From: Capilliphycus robustus
GTDB lineage: Bacteria; Cyanobacteriota; Cyanobacteriia; Cyanobacteriales; Microcoleaceae
Length of the DNA: 64,000 nt
Assembly (NCBI RefSeq): GCF_034932365.1
Contig: NZ_JAYGHR010000013.1
Location: 1-64,000, forward strand
Direction: 5' to 3'
Below the pieces are notes generated by a model. The model saw nothing but the letters and a program-made list of their open reading frames with translations, did not search any database and was not told the DNA's origin. The translations under genes were made by a program, and so were the position numbers. This document shows positions 53,801 to 62,853 of the stretch, piece after piece. The number at the start of each line of letters is the position of its first letter. Position 1 is the first letter of the stretch.

Positions 53801-53916
53801 GATGATGTGACTTCCCGATGAGAATGATAACTTTTTGGGCTATCCGATTCAACAATGACATCAATGGTAGTCGAGACTGTTTGCTCTTTGGGATTGCCTG
53901 GAGATGCAGATTTCAT
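50818..53916 (-). CDS. Adenylate cyclase with GAF-GAF-PAS sensor domains
   Basis: The 1032-aa product has a disordered N-terminus (1-75), two GAF domains (about 95-275 and 295-485), a PAS domain (about 497-610) and a class III cyclase (about 635-800). The GAFs carry the paired GYRTYSMVAMPLL and GYRTCSLMCTPVF strands and the N-K-x(n)-F-x3-D/E-type motif of cyclic-nucleotide-binding GAFs, as in Anabaena CyaB proteins. The cyclase has the metal aspartates in VLFSDIRSYT and DKYIGDALMAVFG, with lysine and LTSIGDGVNLASRLE threonine at the base-recognition sites, favouring ATP. The C-terminal 200 residues are helical. It probably makes cAMP with positive feedback through its GAF domains. Confidence 0.9.
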   Translation of the reverse strand: MKSASPGNPKEQTVSTTIDVIVESDSPKSYHSHREVTSSTTPDPKPSGQSTTNGSGSAIVPSNNNGSFSTFLAPLTKDTFVGVVKDVEEKLKTVNQTLSILDNLLDSQGFEAILNEMLCSITLKTGELLSADRTTIWLLDDDKQELWSIVAKGKDGKPLELRIPRSAGIAGEAATLKEVVNIPYDFYDDPRSNAAKEFDRKNGYRTYSMVAMPLLDQEKELVAVVQLLNKLKLESDPEVPLEDKIDTIGFTDEDEQLFKEFAPSIRLILQSSKSFYAATQKQRAATALMNAVNSLSKCSLDLEETLKNVMDQAKELMNADRSTLWLLDAEKGELWTKIPIEGTLSEIRIPATAGFAGMVAQSGEPLLIPFDVYDDPRSVKSKETDQKTGYRTCSLMCTPVFNSDDELIGVTQLINKKKQGEYPPYDPDNWPEPPEQWKSSFNRNDLDFMRAFNIQAGIALQNAKLFETVRQQEQMQRDILRSLSNGVISTDKNGKIIATNECAQVLLGLSAVDVTQGRYVPDLIHLKEGDFTKWFENALHPKDAKDRQQYYPDQTLLSGAAEAPQSINLSINSMSDINDPDKVSGVLVVMEDISGEKEVKNLIYRYMTPEVAEQLLASGDIGLGGKRKHVTVLFSDIRSYTTLTEKLQAEEVVTMLNEYFEEMVDTVLSYKGTLDKYIGDALMAVFGSPAPLEDHPWMAMQAAVEMRYRLAKFNELRVANGLMPISIGMGLHSDEVISGNIGSSKRMELTSIGDGVNLASRLEGTSKQYGTDIIISDNAYHPYAERLIVRELDYITVKGKSQPVKIYELVGIREGKLARPLSEAQQQIIDHYHKGREYYLKPAREKLTEQKIVELLGQLEELPEAQIKKLSYDEKKLLADMIFDLSLQALTSILGENTVNRLELTLFKQMPIEEASLKVTEKVKAITPRDARKLLTAKLKQFSVDWKTQQMLEDEAQEMSLPQLRKLIDIAKKEFTAHAKEAFRNAKREFLEVLKIDPKNKAAKLHVDRCILYETTTPPDESWDGVWKLTEK

Positions 53917-54423
53917 AGACCTTTACCAAAAAGACCTTAAGTTTAAAATTATCTTTAAAATGCAGTGAACAGCAGGACTTGGAGAATCAGTCGATCTTTG
54001 TGAGTTCTGCTGACTGGCGATATTCCTCAGTTTACGTTGTCGGTAGGTCTGTTGTTAAATTGAAGAAGCTTTAAGCAATTTTGGCATTTAGACCCAGCTC
54101 AAAGATGTGTTTATTTCTACCAACTGTTGATTTTAGTTCCAAGAGAATGATTGAATCAGCCTTGAGCGGTGGGAATCGAATTTAGACAACAGACTGAAAA
54201 AACTGAGTGTTCAGAGTGTGAAGCCCAGAATACAAGTTAGTTAATAGTATAAAGGGAAAGGTTGACATCGGGAAGGAAATCTTGACCCTCTTTTGAATAG
54301 TGACCCGTCACTGGTGACTGAAAAACTGTCCCCTGTTCCCTGTCCCTTATTCCCTGTATAGTCTTTTGAGTATGGAAATCGGGAAACTGATATAATTGAG
54401 TAGCTTATTCCTGAGTGCTTCTG
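53917..54423. other. Long divergent intergenic region, upstream half
   Basis: No gene is supported. A heptamer-like, slippage-prone stretch (CTGTCCC/CTGTTCC/CTGTCCC/TTATTCC/CTG) lies at 54325-54356. A TATAAT box at about 54393, with TTGAGT 19 nt upstream, points towards the Crp-like gene and would give that mRNA a leader of about 240 nt. A further TTGACA lies near 54262. Confidence 0.4.
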
Positions 54424-54535
54424 ACGATCCCATAGGGCCATCGTGAACAACACTCTGGCTTTTGGTGATCACTGCCACCTGGCAGGATCAGCAAGTCTAG
54501 GCAATCAAAGCCTTTAGGTTCAAGGGGCTAGCTTG
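54424..54535 (+). other. Structured leader or small RNA upstream of the Crp-like gene
   Basis: Three hairpins follow in series. CGAT/ATCG with inner CC/GG covers 54425-54443. TGATC+TGCC pairs with GGCA+GATCA at 54466-54490. CAAG+CTAG pairs with CTAG+CTTG, with one bulge, at 54492-54535. No open reading frame or terminator is seen, so this could be the long 5' leader of the regulator or an independent RNA. It does not match tRNA, SRP RNA, RNase P or tmRNA by eye. A 6S-type RNA cannot be ruled out. Confidence 0.35.
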
Positions 54536-54647
54536 TCTAGCGCAGCAGGATGTCTTTGAAATGCAATTGACAATATACCCTCAGACCCCTTGCGGTTAAC
54601 GCCGAACGTGTGTCAAGTTAGATTAATCTCCAACTGTAGCGAGTTCC

Positions 54648-55328
54648 ATGCAGACTGAAGCTTTCAGTGAGCTTTTTCCCTTATTTAAAGGGGCAAATCC
54701 AGAGACATTAGAATGGCTCCTGTCCGTTGCGGTCAAACACGATTATCCGGACAATCGTGCGGTCGTAATGGAGGATGCCTGGGGAAACGCGGTTTATTTT
54801 ATCGTCTCCGGATGGGTGAAAGTCCGACGATTGTCGGGGGATAATGTGGTGACATTAGCAATTTTAGGCCGGGGTGACTTTTTTGGAGAAATGGCAATTT
54901 TAGATGAATCGCCTCGCTCTAACGATGTGATCGCCCTCTCTCCAGTTCGGTTGATCAGCGTTTCTGCTCAACGATTTATTCAAACCTTGTTCAAAGATCC
55001 ACAGTTGCACCATCGGATGTTGCAGTTGATGGTACGCCGTCTCCGTCAAACCAATCAACGTTATCAGATCCGTCATCGTCCTCCGGCTGTGAAGTTAGCA
55101 AATACTTTAGTGGAACTGGCTGAAAATTATGGTCAACTGACTGAAAAACGGGCGGATATCTTTAATATTCCTTACCAAGATTTAGCAGATGTGACGGATA
55201 TTAGCTTGCAAGAAACTTGCAAAATTATGGAAAAATTGAACAGTAAAGGTTGGATAGAAATTGATGAAGAAAATCAGACGATGCACTTGATTAACCTCAA
55301 ACACTTAAATCATCTCGCCAGTCAGTAG
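54648..55328 (+). CDS. Crp/Fnr-family regulator with a cyclic-nucleotide-type binding pocket
   Basis: The 226-aa product has an N-terminal cyclic-nucleotide-binding domain whose phosphate cassette reads FFGEMAILDESPRSNDVIAL (about 85-104), with the Glu and Arg-Ser expected for cAMP contact. A dimer helix and a winged HTH follow (PYQDLADVTDISLQETCKIM). It probably binds cAMP and DNA. It is divergent from the adenylate cyclase gene across the 730-bp spacer, which suggests a local signal-response pair (inference). Confidence 0.85.
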   Translation: MQTEAFSELFPLFKGANPETLEWLLSVAVKHDYPDNRAVVMEDAWGNAVYFIVSGWVKVRRLSGDNVVTLAILGRGDFFGEMAILDESPRSNDVIALSPVRLISVSAQRFIQTLFKDPQLHHRMLQLMVRRLRQTNQRYQIRHRPPAVKLANTLVELAENYGQLTEKRADIFNIPYQDLADVTDISLQETCKIMEKLNSKGWIEIDEENQTMHLINLKHLNHLASQ

Positions 55329-55438
55329 TTAGTTTAAACGTGAGACTATTGGAATTTCAAACTGAACTGAAGTCGAGAAATCCATAGGATTTTTAAGCCG
55401 TTTTTGAACTGAATTGTCCATCCAGAACTCAAAGTTAA

Positions 55439-57241
55439 ATGACAGAAGCAACTCAATCTCGTCCCCGCCTCCAATCTGAACAAATGCCTACCCTGCAATA
55501 TTGGGTGGCTATGTCTCAACCCCAATCTCATCTGTTTGAAGTCAGGTTGAGTATCCGGGTAGATCAGGAGTTGAGGAACTTAGCGAAATCTGGGGTTCTT
55601 GATTTAAAAATGCCTGTATGGACACCCGGTTCTTATTTGGTTCGAGAATATAGCCGACACCTGCAAGATTTTCAAGTCTATGATCAGCTTGGAGAACGTC
55701 GAACTTGGCAAAAAGTTAGTAAAAATCATTGGCAAGTTGATGTTAATAACGTTCGTGAACTGTTGATTGAATATCGCATTTTTGCCAACGAATTATCAGT
55801 TCGCACGAATCACTTAGATAAAACGCATGGCTATTTTAATGGTGCGGCTCTTTTTCTGTATATTCCCGGTTGGGAAAACCATTCGATTTGGGTGACAATT
55901 GTGCCGCCAGAAAATTGGGAAGTCACAACTATTTTACCCCCAGTTTTAGATCAAGTCAATACCTTTCAAGCGGCTGATTTTGACACACTGGTTGATAGTC
56001 CGTTTGAAATTGGCAATCATCAAATTTATGAGTTTAAAGCTTGTGAAAAATCCCATAAACTCGCTATTTGGGGCGAGGGAAATGGAAAAATTGATCGCTT
56101 AATTGCTGATTTTCAAAAAATTATCGCAGAAGAGGCTGAACTGTTTGGCGGTTTACCCTATGATCACTATTTGTTTTTATTGCATTTATCGAGTCAAGGT
56201 TTTGGCGGCTTAGAACACAAAGATTGTTGTTCGTTGAATTACCCTCGGTTTGGCTTACGCGACACGGAGAAATATAATCGCTTTATTCAGTTAGTGGCTC
56301 ACGAATTTTTCCACCTGTGGAACGTGAAGCGAATTCGTCCGAAAGCTTTGGAAGTGTTTGATTATGAGCAGGAAAATTATACGGAGTCTCTGTGGTTTTG
56401 TGAAGGAACAACCAGTTATTATGATATTGTGATTCCTTGGCGAGCGGGAATTTTTGATGTACAAACCTTTTTTAAGGAACTCTCAAAAGATATTTCTCGC
56501 TTACAAATAACACCTGGACGTCAAGTTCAACCCTTGAGTGAATCAAGTTGGGATGCTTGGATTAAACTCTATCGCCGCGATTCTAATAGCGATAATTGTC
56601 AGATTTCTTATTATTTAAAAGGGCAAGTCGTCTCATTTTTGCTGGATTTATTGATTCGTGAACGTCATCGCAACCGTCGTTCTTTAGATGATGTGATGCG
56701 GCGGATGTGGGAGGAGTTTGGACGCTTAGAAATTGGCTATACTCCCGAACAACTTAAACAGGTGATTGAATCTGTCGCTGAAACGGATTTAACGGACTTT
56801 TTTGAGCGATATATTTACGGAACCGAAGAATTACCGTTTAATAAATTTTTAGAACCGTTTGGCTTGCGACTCAAAGCAGAAAAACCGGATAGCACTCCTT
56901 TTCTGGGTTTACAAGTGGCTTCCGATAGTGGACGAGAAGTGATCAAATTTGTGGAAGTGGGAAGTCCTGCACAGTTGGCTGGAATTGACACCGAAGATGA
57001 ATTATTAGCCTTAAATGGGTTCCGGGTGAATGCTCAACAATTAAGCGATCGCCTGAAAGACTATAATCCAGGGGATAGGGTGGAATTAACGATTTTTCAT
57101 CAAGATCAATTGCAAACTTGTTCTGTGATATTAGCAGAGCCTCGTCCAACGAGTTACAAAATTGCTTCGGTTAAAGATCCCTCTCCGCAAAATCAAAGAA
57201 ACTTTTCAGGATGGTTAGGATGTCCTTACCACAAGTTGTGA
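55439..57241 (+). CDS. M61-family metallopeptidase with PDZ domain
   Basis: The 600-aa product has an N-terminal beta domain (about 15-190), the zinc site HEFFH at about residue 287 (LVAHEFFHLWNVKRIRPKAL), the downstream Glu region ESLWFCEGTTSYYD, and a PDZ domain at about 490-575 (GLQVASDSGREVIKFVEVGS, then 'GIDTEDELLALNGFRV'). This is the order of glycyl-aminopeptidase-like M61 enzymes. No signal peptide is seen, so a cytoplasmic peptidase is likely. Confidence 0.92.
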   Translation: MTEATQSRPRLQSEQMPTLQYWVAMSQPQSHLFEVRLSIRVDQELRNLAKSGVLDLKMPVWTPGSYLVREYSRHLQDFQVYDQLGERRTWQKVSKNHWQVDVNNVRELLIEYRIFANELSVRTNHLDKTHGYFNGAALFLYIPGWENHSIWVTIVPPENWEVTTILPPVLDQVNTFQAADFDTLVDSPFEIGNHQIYEFKACEKSHKLAIWGEGNGKIDRLIADFQKIIAEEAELFGGLPYDHYLFLLHLSSQGFGGLEHKDCCSLNYPRFGLRDTEKYNRFIQLVAHEFFHLWNVKRIRPKALEVFDYEQENYTESLWFCEGTTSYYDIVIPWRAGIFDVQTFFKELSKDISRLQITPGRQVQPLSESSWDAWIKLYRRDSNSDNCQISYYLKGQVVSFLLDLLIRERHRNRRSLDDVMRRMWEEFGRLEIGYTPEQLKQVIESVAETDLTDFFERYIYGTEELPFNKFLEPFGLRLKAEKPDSTPFLGLQVASDSGREVIKFVEVGSPAQLAGIDTEDELLALNGFRVNAQQLSDRLKDYNPGDRVELTIFHQDQLQTCSVILAEPRPTSYKIASVKDPSPQNQRNFSGWLGCPYHKL

Positions 57242-57329
57242 GATGATGTGATATATCGAAGCAAAGCATGGAAATTAAATTTGCTTTTGTGGAGATTATT
57301 TGTTCTGTAAAAATCATACAATTATCGCT

Positions 57330-57824
57330 ATGTCAATGCAAGCACCCCCTCCACCCCCCATTACCCCTCGTCAGATGAATTTGCTGCGAGTTGTGACTGC
57401 TATGGCTTGGGCTGATGGACATCTGGCTCAAGAAGAAGTGGCTTTGATGCTTGATGAATTCAGTCGTTTGTTTGCGGTAGGAACTGAACAAGAGAAACTT
57501 CAACAAGAATTAACAGAATATTTGATGCAAAATATTCCGTTAGAGGAATTAATTCCGAAGTTGAAAACTCAAGAAGAACGGGAATTAGTGTTGCGGTTAG
57601 GTTATGAAGTAATTGGAGCGAGCGCTCGGACTCCTGATGAACCGAATATTAATGAGGATGAAGCTGCTGCTTATCAAAAGCTGGTAAAATTGCTCGATTT
57701 ACCGGAAGATGTCGTCAAGACTATCGAAGCGGAAGTCGAAGCTAAACCGACAAATGATCCGAATGTAGTTGCGAGGATAACGAAGGAGTTGGGAGCGTTT
57801 GTTAAGGGTGAGGAACAAGGTTAG
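57330..57824 (+). CDS. TerB-like (tellurite-resistance-type) helical protein
   Basis: The product is about 164 aa from ATG 57330 (MSMQAPPPPPITPRQMNLLR); the longer frame has a TTG start. The core 'LLRVVTAMAWADGHLAQEEV' and the later IGASARTPDEPNINEDEAAAYQKLVKLL match TerB, a helical domain with paired acidic metal-binding positions (D in WADGHL, D/E in NINEDE). Despite the name, most such proteins have no shown tellurite role. It follows the M61 gene by about 90 bp in the same direction. Confidence 0.78.
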   Translation: MSMQAPPPPPITPRQMNLLRVVTAMAWADGHLAQEEVALMLDEFSRLFAVGTEQEKLQQELTEYLMQNIPLEELIPKLKTQEERELVLRLGYEVIGASARTPDEPNINEDEAAAYQKLVKLLDLPEDVVKTIEAEVEAKPTNDPNVVARITKELGAFVKGEEQG

Positions 57825-57920
57825 GTTAATCTCACTTTGTGAAAGTTCGCCAGGAATGAAAGAAAAAATATCACTCTTTTTCAGGAATTGACATGAAAAC
57901 TGGCGAACTTTGCTTTAATT

Positions 57921-58853
57921 TCAGGAAACCTGTAACCAAAAACTGGATGTAACAATTTTACCATCGCGGTTGAATTGTCCCCAAACTTTATAAGTTCCGG
58001 GTTGGGGAAATTTTGTCATAAAATGAACTTCATTCGATGGCGTATTTTGCAGTGCGTGAGCATGAATATAATCTGCTTTTGTTAAGGGAGCAGATTGTTT
58101 AAAGATGACTAAATGACCTCGTTCACCTAAGTAGGGCTTTAAATCATTAATGGGTTGATTGGTTTTAGTATCTTTTAGGTTAAACTTCAAGGTAACATCT
58201 TCACCTGATTTTATCACAGCTTGGGAAGGCGTTAGGCTAACTTCTGTATTTTCTAACGTTTGAATCATATTTTGATCAATTTTAATGGATGAAGAAAGCT
58301 GAATTCCAGGAACTTGAGCATTTAAAACGGAAACTTGTTCATTTTCTCCAAGGGGTTTGTAGTCACTGACTAAGCTATAATTTCCGGCTTTAGGAAAGGT
58401 GATTTTAGCTTCAAATACACCTTCACCTTGATATTCAGGATGAAGATGATCAAAGACTTCTAAATCATCACTGACAACAATCAGGTGCATTAGTTTTTCT
58501 TGAAAAGTCTCAAATTCTGTGATGGGTTTTCCAGTTTTATCTTGAATTGCTATCAAGAAAGTTTGAGGCTGATTAACAATAATTTCAGCAGGTTTTGTCA
58601 ATTGAGCTTTCGTGACACTCAATGAATCTGAATGCGGTGTCGAATGTTGCTGGTGATGTTGATGATTTGTAGAATCGGAATGTTGAGTAGAATGAGCAGG
58701 TTGAGTGTTGTTATTGTCAGAATAATTTTGATGACTTTGATGAGTTTGTTCAGCTTGAGCAGAAGCATTTTTTGAAGGGAAGTTGAGTGAACAACTTTGG
58801 AGCAAGCTAAACAGTGATGGAATCGCAAGAGCAGTAATCAAAAAACGATTCAT
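57921..58853 (-). CDS. His-rich lipoprotein of the metal-efflux operon
   Basis: The product is about 310 aa from ATG 58853 (MNRFLITALAIPSLFSLLQS) with a lipobox LLQS-C. A His/Gln/Ser/Thr-rich linker (about 35-75: HQSHQ, HSTQHSDSTNHQHHQQH) probably binds metal ions. Two Ig-like beta domains follow: 'IVNQPQTFLIAIQDKTGKPI..FDHLHPEYQGEGVF', and 'GEDVTLKFNLKDTKTNQPI..YIHAHAL'. It is the last gene of the cluster with the RND pump, all on the minus strand, and should sit in the periplasm. Confidence 0.72.
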   Translation of the reverse strand: MNRFLITALAIPSLFSLLQSCSLNFPSKNASAQAEQTHQSHQNYSDNNNTQPAHSTQHSDSTNHQHHQQHSTPHSDSLSVTKAQLTKPAEIIVNQPQTFLIAIQDKTGKPITEFETFQEKLMHLIVVSDDLEVFDHLHPEYQGEGVFEAKITFPKAGNYSLVSDYKPLGENEQVSVLNAQVPGIQLSSSIKIDQNMIQTLENTEVSLTPSQAVIKSGEDVTLKFNLKDTKTNQPINDLKPYLGERGHLVIFKQSAPLTKADYIHAHALQNTPSNEVHFMTKFPQPGTYKVWGQFNRDGKIVTSSFWLQVS

Positions 58854-59012
58854 AATGTTAAACACTCTGACTAAACTTTACTGTACTGATAATATTTAAA
58901 GTAACATGGCTTTATGAAATCAGAATGAAATTGAGATCATCAGATTACCAGACTTTAGGAAATCCTCAGAGCGTTTTTCCCGAGTCGGAGATTTTTATAA
59001 CCTCTCCCCCAA

Positions 59013-59035
59013 CCCCTCTCCTACAAAGTGAGGGG
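59013..59035. repeat. Short inverted repeat in the efflux cluster
   Basis: Arms CCCCTC (59013-59018) and GAGGGG (59030-59035) lie within the common cyanobacterial repeat sequence CCTCTCCCCCAACCCCTCTC. It lies between the two lipoprotein genes. It could attenuate transcription into the downstream lipoprotein but lacks a T-run. Confidence 0.45.
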
Positions 59036-59100
59036 AGGAAAATTCTGAATATTATATCAGGATAATATTTGAGGAAAGGGTAGGGTGAGGTTATTAGAGT

Positions 59101-59577
59101 TCATCGTGTGAAGTTAAACCTTCCATTCACTTTTTCACCGTTTATATCACTTAAGATAGCAACTTTATATTCTCCTTGTTGTTCTCCAGGAAAAAACACT
59201 GCATAATGTTTTCCAGCTTCATCATATTCTAAATCTAAGACTTCCTGTTCACCATTCGGGAATTGAACTTGAGCCATGACTTTTGCACCGGGAACCGCTT
59301 CATGAGTATCACCACTTTGTAAGTAGAAATCAAGGTGAGTTCCACCGGATTCAGGTAGAGCAACAAACTCTAAATGATAAGCGCCTGCTTCTACAACTTG
59401 ACCCCCTTTTTGGGGTGCTGAATGGTCTTTTGCTACAGTTTCAGTTGGGGCTGTTTCTACGGAAGTAGGTGCTAAAGTTTCAGTCGTGTTTTGAGTGGTT
59501 TGACTGGGGGTACAAGCAGCTAAAAAAATTAATCCAATGCTACTGCTAATAACAAGCTTTGAGAGAAAACGTTTCAT
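59101..59577 (-). CDS. Small periplasmic lipoprotein associated with metal efflux
   Basis: The 158-aa product starts MKRFLSKLVISSSIGLIFLA with lipobox LAAC at Cys22. A Thr-rich linker leads to a single beta domain beginning GGQVVEAGAYHLEFVALPES, with conserved His (GTHLDFYLQSGDTHEAVPGA) and an ending NGRFNFTR. Domains like this often accompany CusA/CzcA pumps in cyanobacteria. The gene lies 100 bp downstream of the pump gene on the same strand. Confidence 0.7.
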   Translation of the reverse strand: MKRFLSKLVISSSIGLIFLAACTPSQTTQNTTETLAPTSVETAPTETVAKDHSAPQKGGQVVEAGAYHLEFVALPESGGTHLDFYLQSGDTHEAVPGAKVMAQVQFPNGEQEVLDLEYDEAGKHYAVFFPGEQQGEYKVAILSDINGEKVNGRFNFTR

Positions 59578-59677
59578 TTTTTAAACTCCTAGAATGGTTT
59601 TGCAAGCTAGAAATAATTCAAGATTTACCAACTTATTTTAGCTTTTTTTTGAGAATAAAACATTAAAAAATAATATT

Positions 59678-62600
59678 TTATTTGATGAATACGGAAGTTT
59701 CCTCCGTGTTTGAGAAGTCTTGAATCTGGACTGTATTTGTTTTTGATTTCGGGATTAAGTATCGTCCAAATTGAGAATATAAAGCGGGAACAACTAATAG
59801 AGTGAGTAGAGTTGAACTAAATAATCCCCCCAATACAACGACAGCTAACGGTTGCAAAATTTCCTTTCCGGTTCCCGTTCCAAAGGCGAGAGGAACCATC
59901 CCTAAAGCTGAGGTAAAAGCGGTCATTAAAATTGCTACTAAACGTTCAGTTGAACCGTCAAAAATGACTTGTTTGATAGATATTCCTTCGGCGATTTTTT
60001 GATTGTAGTTATCAACCAATAATAAACCATTCCGAGTAGCGACACCAAACAACGTAATAAAGCCAACCATCGACGCCACAGAAAGAACTCCTCCTCCCAA
60101 TGCAACAGAAAATATTCCTCCTGTTATGGCTAAAGGTAAATTGAGCATAATCATTACCATTGCGGAAAAAGATTTAACAGCAAAATACATTAAAACAGCA
60201 ATAACAATTAACGCTAAACTTCCAAAAACTAGGAGGTTTTGACTGGCTCGTTCTTCGGATTCAAATTGACCGCCATATTGAATAAAGTAACCCGTTGGAG
60301 GATGAACATCTTGATTAATTTTTTCTTTAATTTCATCGACAACGCTGCCTAAATCTCGACCAGAAACATTCGCAGACACGATAATTAAACGAGAAACATT
60401 TTCTCGGTTGATGGTATTGGGGCCTGTTCCATAGTTAATATTTGCAACTTGCGCCAGAGGAATTTTAGAACCTGTTGGGGTATCAACCCATAAATTACGA
60501 ATGGTGTCTAAATTATTGCGAGATTCTTCTTTTAACCAGACAATTAAATCAAATAATTGTTGATTTTCTAACACTTGTGAAACCACACGACCATTGAGAG
60601 CAGTTTCGACAATTTCTGATAAGTTTCCAATGGTTAAACCATATCGAGCGGCTGCGGAACGGTCAAACTTTATTTGGACTTGTTTAATCGGAACTTGCGG
60701 TTCTAGCTGTAAATCAACAATTCCAGAAACCTCACTCATTACATCTCGAACCTGAGCGCCTAAATTCCGAAGTTCTTGCAAATCTGAGCCAAATATTTTC
60801 ACGGCGATGGCACTTCTAACGCCTGATAAAACCTCATCCATCCGATGAGAAATAAATCCGCCAATACTGGGCGCAACTCCAGGTAATTTTGCAAATTCTT
60901 CTCGCAGTATTTCTATACTTTCTTCCCGATTTTTTAGTCCTAAATCACTGAGTTCTACATCTAAATGTCCTAACGTTACGCCTCCGGCATCTGCATCTCC
61001 GGGCGCTCGTCCTGAACGCAGTTGAATTAAGTCAAAATGAGGGTCATCTATTAGTGCATCTTGAATGGCGATACCCGCTCGATTTGTCATTTCTAAAGAA
61101 ACACCGGGATAGAGTACCATTGCATTCACTAAAGAGCGTTCTTGAAACTCTGGTAAAAACACTCGTCCGAGTGCAGGAAATAGAGCTAAAGACGCAACAA
61201 AAGCAGCAATTGCTGTGCAAATAATCACTTTAGGAAAATTGATGGAAAATTTTAATAACGGTTGATAAAGTTTTTGAGAAAATCGAGAAATCCAAGTATC
61301 ATCTTCGGGGAGTTGTTGGGAAGCCAGCAAGAACGCACACAAAGCAGGAGAAAGGGTTAACGCAACAAAAGTAGAAGCAAAAATAGAAATTAAATAAGCG
61401 ACTCCCATCGGTGCAAAAATTCTGCCTTCTACGCCTGTTAAAGTAAAAATAGGCGCAAATACAACCCCAATAATAACGGTTGAAAATATTACACTAACTC
61501 GAACTTCAACTGACGTATCATAAACGACTTGAAAGGGATGTTTAGGGTTTGCTAATTGTTGATTTTTTCGCAACCCTCGATAACAGTTCTCCATATCAAC
61601 AATGGAGTCATCGACGACGGAACCAATGGCAACGGCTAACCCGCCTAATGTCATGGTATTAATCCCCTGACCCAATAAATTCATAATCATTAATCCGATT
61701 AATAAAGACAGGGGAATTGCGCTTAAAGTAATGATAGCCGTTCGCCAGTTCATTAAAAATAAGAGCAAAATAATTGAAACAATAATAATCCCATCTCGCA
61801 GGGAATCTCTAACATTTTCTATCGACGCATCAATGAAGTCTGATTGACGAAAAGTAACCGTTACTCTCACGTCAGAGGGTAAGCTGGCTTGTACTTCTTC
61901 CATTGCCAATTCTACCGCTTTTGTAACGCTTGGAGTGTCTGCTAAAGGCTGTTTATTCACCATGACAACAACTGCTCTTTCTCCGTTTAAACTACCATCT
62001 CCCCGCTTCAAAGCTTCGCCTATTTTGACATCAGCAACATCCCGCAATAAAACAGGTGTACCCTGACGAGCCGTTATCACAGATTGTTCTAAATCTTGAA
62101 TCGATTCTATTCGTCCAATTCCCCGAATTATTAACTCTTTATCGGGACTAATTAAAAAGCCTCCGGCTGCGTTGGTATTGGCGGCTTCTGCTGCGGTTGT
62201 CACGTCTTCTAAAGAAACGTCAAAGGCTTGTAGTTTTGCCGGATTAACTAATACTTGATATTCCCGAACATCTCCCCCGTAAGCAATCACTTGAGTCACA
62301 CCAGGAACGGCTAATAAACGGTTTGTAATGTCTCTATCGACTAACCGTCGCACATCCATTAAGGTTGTTTTTCCACCGGGTTCGACGGTAAAAGCATATT
62401 GAATAATCGTACCAATGGGTGAAGAAATGGGAGAAATTTGAGGCGTTTCTGCACTGTCAGGTAATTTTTCTGCGGCTTGTTGTAAACGTTCAGTAATCAG
62501 TTGTCGAGCGAGATAAATATCGGTTCCCCAATTAAAAGTCACTTTTACCACTGAAAGTCCCACCGCAGAAGCGGAACGAACTGTTTCTAAACCGGGTGTT

Positions 62601-62824
62601 CCATTGACTGCACTTTCTATTGGTAAAGTTACCAAAGATTCGACTTCTTCCGGCGCTAATCCGGGTGCTTCGGTTTGTATTTCTACTTGCGGGGGTGCAA
62701 AGTTGGGAAACACATCTAAAGGCATATTAGAAACGGTATGAATGCCCCAAATGGTAACAATAATTGCACCAATAACGACTAACCAACGTTGAGTTATTGA
62801 CCATTTTAAAATATTATCTAGCAT
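59678..62824 (-). CDS. Heavy-metal RND efflux pump, inner-membrane subunit (CusA/CzcA family)
   Basis: The 1048-aa product has the RND layout of 12 helices with two large periplasmic loops. It begins MLDNILKWSITQRWLVVIGA and has MPLDVFPNFAPPQVEIQTEA, typical of the heavy-metal branch. In the fourth helix the proton-relay block reads AVAIGSVVDDSIVDMENCYRG: the VD and ME-N residues are present, but the first aspartate of the CzcA DFG is replaced. It pumps metal ions from periplasm or cytoplasm out of the cell with an adaptor and an outer-membrane channel. The metal cannot be read from sequence. Confidence 0.93.
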   Translation of the reverse strand: MLDNILKWSITQRWLVVIGAIIVTIWGIHTVSNMPLDVFPNFAPPQVEIQTEAPGLAPEEVESLVTLPIESAVNGTPGLETVRSASAVGLSVVKVTFNWGTDIYLARQLITERLQQAAEKLPDSAETPQISPISSPIGTIIQYAFTVEPGGKTTLMDVRRLVDRDITNRLLAVPGVTQVIAYGGDVREYQVLVNPAKLQAFDVSLEDVTTAAEAANTNAAGGFLISPDKELIIRGIGRIESIQDLEQSVITARQGTPVLLRDVADVKIGEALKRGDGSLNGERAVVVMVNKQPLADTPSVTKAVELAMEEVQASLPSDVRVTVTFRQSDFIDASIENVRDSLRDGIIIVSIILLLFLMNWRTAIITLSAIPLSLLIGLMIMNLLGQGINTMTLGGLAVAIGSVVDDSIVDMENCYRGLRKNQQLANPKHPFQVVYDTSVEVRVSVIFSTVIIGVVFAPIFTLTGVEGRIFAPMGVAYLISIFASTFVALTLSPALCAFLLASQQLPEDDTWISRFSQKLYQPLLKFSINFPKVIICTAIAAFVASLALFPALGRVFLPEFQERSLVNAMVLYPGVSLEMTNRAGIAIQDALIDDPHFDLIQLRSGRAPGDADAGGVTLGHLDVELSDLGLKNREESIEILREEFAKLPGVAPSIGGFISHRMDEVLSGVRSAIAVKIFGSDLQELRNLGAQVRDVMSEVSGIVDLQLEPQVPIKQVQIKFDRSAAARYGLTIGNLSEIVETALNGRVVSQVLENQQLFDLIVWLKEESRNNLDTIRNLWVDTPTGSKIPLAQVANINYGTGPNTINRENVSRLIIVSANVSGRDLGSVVDEIKEKINQDVHPPTGYFIQYGGQFESEERASQNLLVFGSLALIVIAVLMYFAVKSFSAMVMIMLNLPLAITGGIFSVALGGGVLSVASMVGFITLFGVATRNGLLLVDNYNQKIAEGISIKQVIFDGSTERLVAILMTAFTSALGMVPLAFGTGTGKEILQPLAVVVLGGLFSSTLLTLLVVPALYSQFGRYLIPKSKTNTVQIQDFSNTEETSVFIK

Positions 62825-62853
62825 AAGTCAAGTATCAGAAATATCATCATTAT

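Noticed and set aside
54241..54453. A 70-codon frame on the minus strand
   Set aside because: It runs through slippage-prone repeats (CTGTCCC, TTCCCTG) and has no ribosome site or conserved look.
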